Shown: one piece after another, positions 44,488 through 52,672 of the stretch
How positions within the stretch are numbered: the stretch's first letter is position 1
Layout: every line of letters starts with the position of its first letter
Origin: Moritella sp. JT01
GTDB lineage: Bacteria > Pseudomonadota > Gammaproteobacteria > Enterobacterales > Moritellaceae
Length of the DNA: 64,000 nucleotides
Reading direction: 5' to 3'
NCBI RefSeq assembly: GCF_001574435.1
Contig: NZ_LOCN01000031.1
Location: 1 to 64,000 of the forward strand
Program-made: the position numbers and the translations under genes
The notes under the pieces: model-generated
Told to the model about the DNA's origin: nothing
What the model saw: only the letters and a program-made list of their open reading frames with translations
The model's database searches: none

Positions 44488-44516
44488 AATAACAGCAGCG
44501 CGTGTCTGCTGTTATT
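44488..44516. terminator. Hairpin between convergent mgsA and ribA
   Basis: AATAACAGCAG (44488-44498), 7-base loop, CTGCTGTTATT (44506-44516). Perfect 11-bp stem in the convergent gap, suitable as a shared terminator. Confidence 0.7.
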
Positions 44517-44536
44517 ATTGATTGATGTGAGTCGTG

Positions 44537-45145
44537 TTAATCTTCTTTGAAATGCTCTTCAGTCATCATATGCCCAAGCTTGTCGGCTTTGGTTCTCAAA
44601 TAATGTTCATTGTGCATATTCTTACCCACTTGTAATGGCTGACGTGCCACCACATTAACGCCGTATTCTTCCATCGCCGCCAATTTTTTCGGGTTATTGG
44701 TCATGAGCCTCACTTTGCTAATACCGAGGTGGTCTAACATAGGTTTGCACATGGCATAATTACGTAAGTCTGCAGCAAAGCCTAATTTTTCGTTCGCTTC
44801 AACCGTATTGGCACCAGAGTCTTGTAAATTATATGCACGGATCTTATTTAACAGACCAATACCACGACCTTCTTGACGTAAATACAGAATAAAGCCAGAA
44901 CCTGCTTCGGTGATATTTTTCATTGCGGTTTCAAGTTGAAAGCCACAATCACAACGTAAACTAAACAAGGCGTCACCGGTTAAACATTCTGAATGTATAC
45001 GACCTAATATGACTTCGTCTGTAGCTAACTCACCATACGTTAGCGCCACATGTTCTTTGCCTGTTTCTGAGTCTTCGAAGCCGTGCATAGTGAAAGTACC
45101 AAAAGGTGTTGGTAGTTTTGAAGATGCGATAAATTTAATAGACAC
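44537..45145 (-). CDS. ribA: GTP cyclohydrolase II (riboflavin biosynthesis)
   Basis: A 202-residue enzyme opening the riboflavin pathway from GTP. Zinc ligands Cys54, Cys65 and Cys67 (C-x10-C-x-C), the active-site '[29 protein letters not shown]' and the C-terminal '[18 protein letters not shown]' match E. coli RibA in length and motif order. It is a stand-alone gene. The 254-bp upstream region carries a partly duplicated sequence and a hairpin but I see no FMN riboswitch there. Confidence 0.97.
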   Translation of the reverse strand: MSIKFIASSKLPTPFGTFTMHGFEDSETGKEHVALTYGELATDEVILGRIHSECLTGDALFSLRCDCGFQLETAMKNITEAGSGFILYLRQEGRGIGLLNKIRAYNLQDSGANTVEANEKLGFAADLRNYAMCKPMLDHLGISKVRLMTNNPKKLAAMEEYGVNVVARQPLQVGKNMHNEHYLRTKADKLGHMMTEEHFKED

Positions 45146-45276
45146 GGATTACCTCTTACTATTCATCGCTTATGATTAGTGATGAACGTCAAATAAAATT
45201 ACTTTGGGCTAGTTTACGCGTTTATGGTGGTAATCTGAATAGAGAATTGTAAAAAGACGGGATAATTATCATTCGC

Positions 45277-45344
45277 TATCAATGCAAAGTATACAAAGTT
45301 ATGTTCTTTATCAATGCAAAGTACACTAAAGTTATGTACTTTGC
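45277..45344. repeat. Imperfect direct repeat and hairpin upstream of ribA
   Basis: TATCAATGCAAAGTA starts copies at 45277 and 45309, each continuing with an AAAGTTATGT stretch (copy 2 has one extra base). Inside copy 2, GCAAAGTAC (45316-45324) pairs with GTACTTTGC (45336-45344). Confidence 0.65.
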
Positions 45345-45399
45345 TGTTTAAGATCATGATTAGAGACTGGTTGGATTTGCATCAGCATCAGGATTAATA

Positions 45400-45987
45400 T
45401 TAGTGGCGTACGTAAAACTCTTTTGCAAATGATGGACGTGCCGCTTTAAGAGTCTGTGCTTGTTGTTCAGTCATTTTACCTGCAGGAAAACCTAACGCTT
45501 TGTGATCGAGTAAAGCGCGGGCCTTAATATTGATACACAGTTTGATTTTACTGCCAGTACCGATGATTTCTTGACTGTTGAGGGCGGGTACTAAAATGCA
45601 GTGTTCGATTAAATTGGCAACAGAAGCGACTTCTAAAGGCAGTGAAATAATATCTTTCTTTTGAAAAATGAATTCACGGATCACTGCTTGCTCGGAGGTA
45701 TTCATTATTTTAACCATTTTGGTTATTTTCTTCATCATATCTGTTTCACTTTGTTTCTCAAGCACTGATTGGCCAGCTTGAACAAGTAACAGCGCGATAA
45801 AATAAGCGATGCCTGAAATGACAATAATAGAAATATAACCACGGTATTCCGTCACCCATAGCTCTAACCCAGACACCGACAGTGCAGTGGTTGGCAGTAG
45901 TAATACTAATGCTGCAGCAAGCAGTAACCAAGTGGTGGCAATGTTTATCTGTTTGTAATTTTGAATATACTGCTTCAGTTCATGCAT
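45400..45987 (-). CDS. Two-span membrane protein, possibly SieB-like
   Basis: A 195-residue protein. Helices at about 18-37 (TWLLLAAALVLLLPTTALSV) and 49-70 (ISIIVISGIAYFIALLLVQAG) are followed by a charged cytoplasmic region of about 125 residues without a motif I can name. Layout and length recall the phage superinfection-exclusion protein SieB family, which is also found on non-phage chromosomes, but this is a fold-level guess. The ATG at 45987 is chosen over a frame start at 46017 because GAGG stands 7 bases upstream. No other phage gene is nearby. Confidence 0.55.
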   Translation of the reverse strand: MHELKQYIQNYKQINIATTWLLLAAALVLLLPTTALSVSGLELWVTEYRGYISIIVISGIAYFIALLLVQAGQSVLEKQSETDMMKKITKMVKIMNTSEQAVIREFIFQKKDIISLPLEVASVANLIEHCILVPALNSQEIIGTGSKIKLCINIKARALLDHKALGFPAGKMTEQQAQTLKAARPSFAKEFYVRH

Positions 45988-46183
45988 GATCAAGCCTCTA
46001 CTAATAACTGCTGTCAAAAAATTGTCTGATGTATGACATTATTTATGTAATTCTTCTTAGATTCAAATATAAGCATTTTTTGTGCCACTAAATTAATTAT
46101 TTTCAATGGTCGTGATGTTGATGACTATCAGCAGGTTGCACCGTATACTAACGGCTGTTTATGCACTTTTAAATGGATGTCAC

Positions 46184-47119
46184 ATGCAGTATTTGCCAAT
46201 TTTTATGGATGTAAATAATAAAAACGTGCTGGTTGTTGGTGGCGGAGAAGTCGCGAGTCGAAAAGTTGACTTGTTGTTGAGTGCCTGTGCCAAGGTAACT
46301 GTGTTATCCCCACGTTTAAACGATACGCTGCAACGCTATCGTGTTAATGCCAAAATAACAGTGATTATTGACGGCTATAACAGTAACTATCTCCTTGATT
46401 ATGTGATGGTATGGGTAACAACGGATGATACCTTGCTTAATAAACAAGTATGGCAAGATTGTTGTGAACGTAACTTATTAGTCAATGTGGCTGATCAACC
46501 TGAACTGTGTGAATTCATCACCCCTTCTATTATCGACCGCTCGCCATTACAAATTGCTATTTCAAGTGGTGGGGCTTCGCCTGTACTGATCCGCTATTTG
46601 CGTGAAAAACTTGAAGCCTTATTACCAGAAACTCTGGGTCAACTGGGTACATTTGCCGGTGAGCAACGTGAGCGGGTAAAGCAACAATTTAGTAGCGTGA
46701 CAGAAAGACGTCGTTTTTGGGAACGTTTTTTCAGCTCTAAAGCCGTGACGCTGGCCACCGATACAGTGCAATTACAACAAGAGTTTGATTTGCAATTAAC
46801 CACGCCAAATACCGACGTTGACGGTGATATTTATTTAATCCAATTACCTGACGAAACTGACTTATTACGTTTAAGAGCCTTGCGTTTAATGCAACAAGCG
46901 GATGTTATTTTATACGTCGAGGACGGTGATGACAGTATTGCTGACTTTGTTGAATTATGCCGTCGAGATGCCGAACGCTATCCTGTACTGAATGATGATT
47001 TTGTTGTGCAAGCGCAAGCGCGTAAACAGCAAGGTGAGCGTGTTTGTTTGTTAATTAATAATAATACACAGTTTGATTTATTAACCACAGAGCTCAACGC
47101 GGTTAGTGTTATCGCTTAA
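46184..47119 (+). CDS. Siroheme synthase Met8 module with residual SUMT tail
   Basis: A 311-residue protein matching the N-terminal half of CysG: precorrin-2 dehydrogenase/sirohydrochlorin ferrochelatase. The NAD-binding GGGEVASRK lies at 19-27, the catalytic Asp104 is conserved ('NVADQP'), and Ser128 matches the phosphoserine of CysG. From about 213 onward the sequence follows the start of the CysG methyltransferase domain ('QQADVILYV', 'RRDAERYPV'), but the GAGPGD motif is replaced by 'IQLPDE' and the protein ends before the rest. SUMT activity must therefore come from another gene. The ATG at 46184 is chosen; the longer frame adds 26 non-homologous residues. Confidence 0.85.
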   Translation: MQYLPIFMDVNNKNVLVVGGGEVASRKVDLLLSACAKVTVLSPRLNDTLQRYRVNAKITVIIDGYNSNYLLDYVMVWVTTDDTLLNKQVWQDCCERNLLVNVADQPELCEFITPSIIDRSPLQIAISSGGASPVLIRYLREKLEALLPETLGQLGTFAGEQRERVKQQFSSVTERRRFWERFFSSKAVTLATDTVQLQQEFDLQLTTPNTDVDGDIYLIQLPDETDLLRLRALRLMQQADVILYVEDGDDSIADFVELCRRDAERYPVLNDDFVVQAQARKQQGERVCLLINNNTQFDLLTTELNAVSVIA

Positions 47120-47142
47120 TTATTTGTAGGATTGATTTTAAG

Positions 47143-48042
47143 ATGTATTCAGGTTTTCTCATTGTTATCATACCCTTGATACTGGGCTATCTTGTCGAAT
47201 TAAAACAAACTAAACATATTCATTGGATTAATGTTTGTACCAATAAAATGATCTACGTGATCTTGTTTTTGATGGGAATTAGCTTATCGCATCTGGATAA
47301 TTTCGCGCAAAATATCCAGAATATCGGATTATACAGTTTTACGGTGCTCAGTTGTGTGTCAATTGCGAACTTAATGGCATTGTGGGGACTGGATAAACGT
47401 TTAACTAAAACGATAGCGGGAGAAGGGGAGTCATTAAGTAAATGGCATCTTATTTTAGAATCACTACAGTTAATTTGTGTTATTGCTGCCGGTTTTATAT
47501 TGGGTTTATTTGTTTCTTCAGAACTGATTGAGATTGATGCAATCAGTGAAGGCGCATTGGTATTGTTGTTACTGTTTATTGGTTGCCAGCTACGTAATAG
47601 TGGGATGAAGTTACGGGAAATTCTACTTAATACTTGGGGTATCAAGATTGCAGTGGTCGTGATGCTAAGCTCTTGGTTAGGAGGGATGGCGGCCGCTTTA
47701 TTCCTCGGTATACCGTTAGCTAATGGTCTGGCGTTAGCGTCGGGTTTCGGTTGGTATTCGTTATCGGGTATTTTATTGACCGATGGCTTATCACCGGTAT
47801 ATGGGGGCGCGGCGTTTATTATTGATTTAGGCCGTGAGCTGGTGGCTATTTTAATCATTCCATCATTGATTCGTTTATACCCATCAACCGCAATTGGTTA
47901 TGCGGGTGCGACGGCAATGGACTTTACTTTGCCAATGATCCAAAAATCCGGTGGTAATGGTTATGTACCGCTCGCCATTGTCAGTGGTTTTATTTTAAGT
48001 TTATCGTCACCGTTATTTATTAGCGTGTTCTTGGCGCTGTAA
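47143..48042 (+). CDS. lysO: Lysine exporter LysO (YbjE family)
   Basis: A 299-residue membrane protein with about eight to ten helices. It aligns along its length with E. coli LysO: 'SGFLIVIIPLILGYL', 'VILFLMGISLSHLDN', 'LLLFIGCQLRNSGMKLREILLN', 'ASGFGWYSLSGILLTDGLSPVYGGAAFIIDLGRELVAI' and 'GATAMDFTLPMIQKSGG'. It exports L-lysine and toxic analogues such as thialysine. The gene is 23 bases after the siroheme-synthase gene and probably co-transcribed; there is no room for a lysine riboswitch directly before it. A strong terminator follows. Confidence 0.93.
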   Translation: MYSGFLIVIIPLILGYLVELKQTKHIHWINVCTNKMIYVILFLMGISLSHLDNFAQNIQNIGLYSFTVLSCVSIANLMALWGLDKRLTKTIAGEGESLSKWHLILESLQLICVIAAGFILGLFVSSELIEIDAISEGALVLLLLFIGCQLRNSGMKLREILLNTWGIKIAVVVMLSSWLGGMAAALFLGIPLANGLALASGFGWYSLSGILLTDGLSPVYGGAAFIIDLGRELVAILIIPSLIRLYPSTAIGYAGATAMDFTLPMIQKSGGNGYVPLAIVSGFILSLSSPLFISVFLAL

Positions 48043-48076
48043 TCACGGGAACTTAGGCTAATAACCCCAGATAAAC

Positions 48077-48111
48077 AAAAGGGAGATGCTGTTAGTCAGC
48101 GTCTCCCTTTT
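48077..48111 (+). terminator. Terminator of lysO
   Basis: AAAAGGGAGATGCTG (48077-48091) pairs with CAGCGTCTCCCTTTT (48097-48111) with one wobble; the 3' arm ends in T4 and TGTGTTTT follows. It lies 34 bases after the lysO stop. Confidence 0.85.
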
Positions 48112-48120
48112 GTGTTTTCT

Positions 48121-48148
48121 CCCCGAACAAGTTAATTATTGTTCGGGG
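48121..48148. repeat. Perfect 10-bp hairpin next to lysO terminator
   Basis: CCCCGAACAA (48121-48130), 8-base loop, TTGTTCGGGG (48139-48148). It is just past the prkB stop (leftward) and may end prkB transcripts, but it lacks a T-run. Confidence 0.6.
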
Positions 48149-48162
48149 AGATTGCTTGTAAA

Positions 48163-49032
48163 TTAGCTAATCTTACCTTCAACTAATAGCTGACGAATTA
48201 ATGGCGCACAGATAAGCTCCATCGCCAGTGCCATTTTTCCGCCAGGTACAACCAAGGTATTGATACCTGAAATAAATGAGCCATCGATCATGGTTAGCAA
48301 ATAAGGGAAATCAATATTCTTCACGCTTTGGAAACGGATCACCACCAAACTTTCATCCAGCGTTGGGATCGTTGTCGCACTAAATGGATTCGAGGTATCA
48401 ACTAGCGGCACCCGCTGAAAGTTAATGTGGGTGCGTGAAAACTGCGGCGTAATAAAGTTAATGTAATCGTCCATTGAGCGCACGATAGAATCGGTTACCG
48501 CTTCACGAGAGTGCCCACGGTCTTCAGTATCACGGACTAACTTTTGGATCCATTCTAAATTGACGATTGGCACCATGCCGATCAACAGATCAACATGCTT
48601 AGCTACGTCATTGTCTTTGGTTGCGACCCCGCCGTGTAGACCTTCATAAAATAAAAGGTCAGTACCCGTTTCGATATCTTGCCAAGGGGTAAACGTACCC
48701 GGCATTAAGTTATACGGTACGGCTTCGTCAAACGAGTGCAGGTAACGACGGTACTTACCGCTACCATCACGGCCATAGTCTTGAAAGAAGCTTTCCAGTA
48801 ACTCAAAATCATTGGCTTCAGGCCCAAAATAGCTGATATGCCGACCTTGTTCACGTGCTTTGCGGATTGCCACATCCATTTCGGGACGGGTATAACGATG
48901 AAAACTGTCGCCTTCGATAAAAGACGCTTTGATGTTTTCTTGCTGGAACATGTGTGCAAAGGCCAAGCTAGTGGTAGATGTACCGGCGCCTGATGAACCT
49001 GTCACAGCAATGATAGGATGTTTTGCTGACAT
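48163..49032 (-). CDS. prkB: Phosphoribulokinase-family protein PrkB
   Basis: A 289-residue P-loop kinase, exactly the length of E. coli PrkB and similar along its length. Walker A is GSSGAGTST (12-20), followed by 'EGDSFHRYTRPEMD', 'YFGPEANDF', 'FYEGLHGG' and 'VPGGKMALAMELI'. The family resembles Calvin-cycle phosphoribulokinase, yet no RuBisCO gene is in view and E. coli has none, so its physiological role is open. The ATG at 49032 is chosen over a TTG at 49044 from the MSAKHP start shared with E. coli. It lies 86 bases downstream of yheU, as a pair. Confidence 0.92.
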   Translation of the reverse strand: MSAKHPIIAVTGSSGAGTSTTSLAFAHMFQQENIKASFIEGDSFHRYTRPEMDVAIRKAREQGRHISYFGPEANDFELLESFFQDYGRDGSGKYRRYLHSFDEAVPYNLMPGTFTPWQDIETGTDLLFYEGLHGGVATKDNDVAKHVDLLIGMVPIVNLEWIQKLVRDTEDRGHSREAVTDSIVRSMDDYINFITPQFSRTHINFQRVPLVDTSNPFSATTIPTLDESLVVIRFQSVKNIDFPYLLTMIDGSFISGINTLVVPGGKMALAMELICAPLIRQLLVEGKIS

Positions 49033-49118
49033 TTGATCGACCAACTAGTTGAATTTAAGGAAATAGAGCTATGTTATACGAGGTTAATGCTTTCAGATCA
49101 AGTATAAAATTTGCACGA

Positions 49119-49346
49119 TTATTGTGGGTTTTTAAGAACTTCGCTCTTGGCTAGGATGTTCACGCTATCATGCAATTCAGAGTAAACGATGACCACATCA
49201 CCGCTTTCAAGTTGTTTGGTTACTTGACATACTTTTTCTGACATTGACATCTCAAGGGTGCCATAATCAGTACCTTCTCGTAGTACGAAATGTTCGATTA
49301 ATGTATTTAGCGTATTCTTATCGAGTTGTTGATATGGAATAATCAT
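49119..49346 (-). CDS. yheU: UPF0270 protein YheU
   Basis: A 75-residue protein similar to E. coli YheU throughout: 'IIPYQQLDKNTLNTLIEHFVLREGTDYG', 'EKVCQVTKQLESGDVVIVYSELHDSVNI'. The family is small, conserved and uncharacterised. It precedes prkB on the same strand, as in E. coli, so both are probably one transcript. Confidence 0.9.
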   Translation of the reverse strand: MIIPYQQLDKNTLNTLIEHFVLREGTDYGTLEMSMSEKVCQVTKQLESGDVVIVYSELHDSVNILAKSEVLKNPQ

Positions 49347-49432
49347 AATTGAGCTCTACGTTGTATATACCAATAATTTGCCTAATATTAACATATTTAT
49401 TCTAATTGATTGCTAAATACAATTAGCTTAAA

Positions 49433-49451
49433 TACAATGATTCTCATTTAG
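49433..49451. promoter_or_regulatory. Fur-like box before the TonB2-type operon
   Basis: TACAATGATTCTCATTTAG is centred on AATGA-TTC-TCATT, a core typical of Fur sites. It lies 58 bases before the DUF3450 start. Upstream, CTAATTG (49402-49408) and CAATTAG (49420-49426) form a second inverted repeat. Confidence 0.6.
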
Positions 49452-49509
49452 ATTATTTATATTTATAATTCGCTAACTCTTACTTCATATTTAGTCGCAG
49501 TGGAATAAC

Positions 49510-50325
49510 ATGAACTATTCAGCAATTTGGTCAATTGGGTTACTTGCAGGTACATTAATGATGCCTGTTCAGGCTGCTCCCGCAACGAGCGAGCTTGATA
49601 ATATTATCGGTAGTAAGCAGCAATCACAGGCGCAAGCACAACGTACTCAGGATCATATTGCTGATCTAGATGACAAAACCAGTGAAACTGTCAGTGAATA
49701 TCGCGCCTTGTTACGTGAAAATGCAGTATTGACCGCTTATACAGCACAGTTAGGCAAGCAGGTCTCGCAACAGCAGAAATTGTTAATCGGTTTAGAAAAG
49801 AACATGGCCAGCGTCCGTGAAACGCGTATGGAACTGACCCCGTTAATGCAAGAAATGGTGCAAGTACTGACCCTGTTTGTCGAACAAGATATCCCTTTTT
49901 TATGGCAAGAACGTCAATTACGTTTAGCTGAACTCAACCGTTTATTAGATAACCCTAATATCAGTGTTGCGGATAAATATCGTCGAATACTCGAAGCTTA
50001 CCAAATCGAAACTGAATATGGCGACACCATCGAAACATGGCAAGCACAATTGCCATTAAGCGATGCGGACAAAACCGTACAGTTTATTCGCGTTGGTCGG
50101 GTGGCTTTATATTACCTGACGCCAGATCATAACAATGCGGGCTATTGGGATAACAGCAGCCGTACTTGGTTAACATTACCAGCCAGCTGGTTAGCCAGAG
50201 TGAAGCAAGCTTATGACGTCGCGGATAACAAAACCGTACCGACGTTATTAGCACTGCCTTTATTAGAAACATCTTTATTACAGGCGCACGCGGTTCCAGC
50301 AACGCAACAGCAGGAGTCGCTATAA
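49510..50325 (+). CDS. DUF3450 periplasmic protein of the TonB2-type operon
   Basis: A 271-residue protein with a signal peptide (about 1-22, ending VQA-A) and a long coiled coil (about 30-110, 'SKQQSQAQAQRTQDHIADLDDKTSETVSEYRALLRENAVL'), then a compact C-terminal region with 'RVGRVALYYLTPDHNNAGYWD'. DUF3450 proteins are found beside ExbB/ExbD/TonB genes and probably help assemble or tune the energy-transducing complex in the periplasm. It is the first gene of the six-gene operon; its stop overlaps the next start (TAATG). Confidence 0.88.
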   Translation: MNYSAIWSIGLLAGTLMMPVQAAPATSELDNIIGSKQQSQAQAQRTQDHIADLDDKTSETVSEYRALLRENAVLTAYTAQLGKQVSQQQKLLIGLEKNMASVRETRMELTPLMQEMVQVLTLFVEQDIPFLWQERQLRLAELNRLLDNPNISVADKYRRILEAYQIETEYGDTIETWQAQLPLSDADKTVQFIRVGRVALYYLTPDHNNAGYWDNSSRTWLTLPASWLARVKQAYDVADNKTVPTLLALPLLETSLLQAHAVPATQQQESL

Positions 50326-51761
50326 TGACTATAACTATCTCTCTATTTAGGGTTGTGCTTAGCACCCTGTCTATGCGTTGTAACGCCGTTATTATTGCCA
50401 CTAGTTTGTTGATGTTCAACGTCAACGCCACACCACTGGATGACCTGTTAAAGCAAGTTAAGCAAAGTAATGTGGCAGAAACCAAAATAGATAATGAAGC
50501 GTTAACGCGTTTTAAAAGTAATTTAGCGACGCAAAAAGCCAATTTAGCGAAACAAGCTACGCGTAACCAAGCGTTACAACAAAAAATGACTCAGTTGCAA
50601 AATACCATTGCTGGCAACAACAAACTGATTTTAGCCAAACAAAAATTAGCCAATAGTGAAAAGTCCGATCTGGATAAAGTGTTCAGTGAATTCCGCCGCG
50701 CCAGTCAGGATCTACGGGGTCAATTAAATAAAAGTCCATTAAGTGCAACACTGCCAGGACGTGCAACGCAACTTTCTCCGTACAGTGAAGCGAACTACGA
50801 ACCGGATCTGGTTGCCATTAAACACTTATGGTTATTGTTTACCGAGCAAATGGTGGCGAGCAGTAAAGTGACGACTGCGGATATGTTAGTGACTATGGCT
50901 GATGGTAGTAAAAAAACCTTAGCTGTTACGCAAATCGCTGGTTTCACCGCATTTACAGCACAAGGCCCATTGTTATACCAAGCGGGCAGTGAAAGTTATC
51001 AATTATTAACGCCAACTACAACGGATATGGCGGCACGTATTGCTGCATTTTCACAACCGTCTGAAGGTTTTGTTGGTACGTTGATTGATCCATCCGGTGG
51101 TGCATTATTAGCTCGTGCAACACAGACTAGCGCGTGGTGGAAGGTATTTTCTGATGCGGGTGTTGTCGGTGCTATTATTGTCGCCGTGGGTATTATCGGC
51201 ATGACAATCGGTTTATTCCGTCTGTTGGTTCTGACGCGTGAAGCGAAGAAAATAGAATTACAAAAACAACAATTAGATAAACTGACCGATAACTCACTCG
51301 GCCGTATCATCGGTGTTGCCGAGCGTCACGAACGCAGTAATGCCGATGAATTAGCACGTTTTCTTGATGAAGCAATCTTGGCTGAATTACCTGAATGTCG
51401 TAAAGGGTTGGGTTCGATAGCGGTACTGGCGACTATCGCACCACTGCTCGGGTTATTAGGTACAGTGGCGGGGATGATTGAAACATTCCAAGCTATTACC
51501 GCTTATGGAAACAGCGATCCACAAGTGTTATCAAGTGGTATTTCTCAAGCTTTGTTAACGACTAAGTTTGGTTTGATTGCCGCCGTGCCACTCATGTTAT
51601 TACACAGTTTATTAATCAGTAAAAGTGACAGTATCTTGCATGTGATAGAACATCAAAGTGCAGGTTTATTAGCGCAACGTCAACAGCGTCTCAGCTTATA
51701 TGCCAATGAAGCAGAGCCTCGAGTAATGACTCATCAGCAGCAAGCGATAGGTAACGTGTAA
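50325..51761 (+). CDS. ttpC: TtpC-type MotA/TolQ/ExbB proton-channel protein
   Basis: A 478-residue ExbB-like protein with a long N-terminal extension. Signal-like hydrophobic segment (about 18-37), periplasmic coiled coil (about 55-130), a beta-rich part to about 280, a helix (VVGAIIVAVGIIGMTIGLFRLLVL), cytoplasmic segment, then the MotA/TolQ/ExbB core 'TIAPLLGLLGTVAGMIETFQAI' and 'SSGISQALLTTKFGLIAAVPLMLLHSLL'. It corresponds to TtpC of Vibrio TonB2 systems, which is needed with ExbB2/ExbD2/TonB2. The gene is three bases before the small exbB. Confidence 0.85.
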   Translation: MTITISLFRVVLSTLSMRCNAVIIATSLLMFNVNATPLDDLLKQVKQSNVAETKIDNEALTRFKSNLATQKANLAKQATRNQALQQKMTQLQNTIAGNNKLILAKQKLANSEKSDLDKVFSEFRRASQDLRGQLNKSPLSATLPGRATQLSPYSEANYEPDLVAIKHLWLLFTEQMVASSKVTTADMLVTMADGSKKTLAVTQIAGFTAFTAQGPLLYQAGSESYQLLTPTTTDMAARIAAFSQPSEGFVGTLIDPSGGALLARATQTSAWWKVFSDAGVVGAIIVAVGIIGMTIGLFRLLVLTREAKKIELQKQQLDKLTDNSLGRIIGVAERHERSNADELARFLDEAILAELPECRKGLGSIAVLATIAPLLGLLGTVAGMIETFQAITAYGNSDPQVLSSGISQALLTTKFGLIAAVPLMLLHSLLISKSDSILHVIEHQSAGLLAQRQQRLSLYANEAEPRVMTHQQQAIGNV

Positions 51762-51763
51762 GT

Positions 51764-52270
51764 ATGTCTGGGTTTATGGATTTTCTTAGCAATGCATCGG
51801 TGATCTTTTGGGTTATTATGTTGTTGTCTGTGGTGATGTGGTGGACGATTGCCCGCTGCTATTTACAGTATGGGTTGCAATACCCTGTATTGTCTAAACA
51901 CTACCAAGGTGAATGGGCGCAATGGCAGGGACAATCTCATTTACTGGCAGTCGCGGTGCGCGATGGCTTTATTTCTGAATTACAAAGTCAGCTCACTCGT
52001 AAGCTTATTTTTATTAAAACCTTAACTGGGGTTTTACCCTTATTAGGGTTACTGGGCACTGTCGATGGCATGATTGATAATTTTGCTGTGTTGTCTGACA
52101 GTCTCGGTGTATCGGAGTTATTTAACAGTGGGATTGCCCAAGCATTATTAACTACGTTGGCGGGGTTGGTGACGGGGTTATCAGGTTTGTTTTTTTGTCA
52201 CAGTTTGAACAAACGGGCGAATTTATTGACTTTAGATCTGGCCCAAAAATTAGTTGTTAAAGGGATATAA
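51764..52270 (+). CDS. exbB2: ExbB-type biopolymer transport protein
   Basis: A 168-residue inner-membrane proton-channel subunit. The MotA/TolQ/ExbB signature is 'VLPLLGLLGTVDGMIDNFAVLSDSLGVSELFNSGIAQALLTTLAGLVTGLSGLFFCHSLNKRAN'. It is the short, core form next to the large TtpC-type protein. Its stop codon abuts the exbD start with no spacer, so expression is coupled. Confidence 0.9.
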   Translation: MSGFMDFLSNASVIFWVIMLLSVVMWWTIARCYLQYGLQYPVLSKHYQGEWAQWQGQSHLLAVAVRDGFISELQSQLTRKLIFIKTLTGVLPLLGLLGTVDGMIDNFAVLSDSLGVSELFNSGIAQALLTTLAGLVTGLSGLFFCHSLNKRANLLTLDLAQKLVVKGI

Positions 52271-52672
52271 ATGAGAACGCGATTTAGCCGAAATAATAGT
52301 GATGCGCTCACTGTCGATTTAACACCTATGATTGATATGGTGTTTATTTTACTTATCTTTTTTTTAGTGACTGCATCGTTTAATAAAATGAATGCGATTG
52401 ATATTCAACGTCCCGATGGCGCGACGAATGATCTGCAAGGGTCTGTGAGTTTAGTCGTGTCTATCGATGCTGAAAATGGCGTTTGGATTGAAGGCGAGCC
52501 CGTCGATATCCGCAAATTGCGTAGCCGAGTAAAGACCTTGAGTAGTAGTGATCATACTTCGGTGATGTTGAATGCCGATCGCACGGTTGATACCGGTCGT
52601 TTAATTGAAGTATTAGATCAAATTAGATTAGCTGGGGTGGACAATGTTGCAGTTGCAACAGCGGGGCAGTAA
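52271..52672 (+). CDS. exbD2: ExbD-type biopolymer transport protein
   Basis: A 133-residue protein with one N-terminal membrane helix. The conserved proton-path Asp is in 'LTPMIDMVFILLIFFLVT' and the periplasmic part 'RKLRSRVKTLSSSDHTSVMLNADRTVDTGRLIEVLDQIRLAGVDNVAVAT' is standard ExbD/TolR. Its 3' end overlaps the tonB start by 29 bases in another frame. Confidence 0.92.
   Translation: MRTRFSRNNSDALTVDLTPMIDMVFILLIFFLVTASFNKMNAIDIQRPDGATNDLQGSVSLVVSIDAENGVWIEGEPVDIRKLRSRVKTLSSSDHTSVMLNADRTVDTGRLIEVLDQIRLAGVDNVAVATAGQ

Noticed and set aside
45146-45399. FMN riboswitch before ribA
   Set aside because: The conserved multi-helix RFN element pattern is not visible; only a short duplication and a simple hairpin are present.
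47253-47858. 201-codon reverse-strand frame inside lysO
   Set aside because: It is long, but it mirrors a strongly hydrophobic gene; the translated sequence is Ile/Asn/Pro-rich with no recognisable domain, whereas lysO aligns along its length with E. coli.
48163-49032. Calvin-cycle function for the phosphoribulokinase-family gene
   Set aside because: No RuBisCO or other Calvin-cycle gene is in the window, and the protein matches the orphan E. coli PrkB rather than photosynthetic enzymes.
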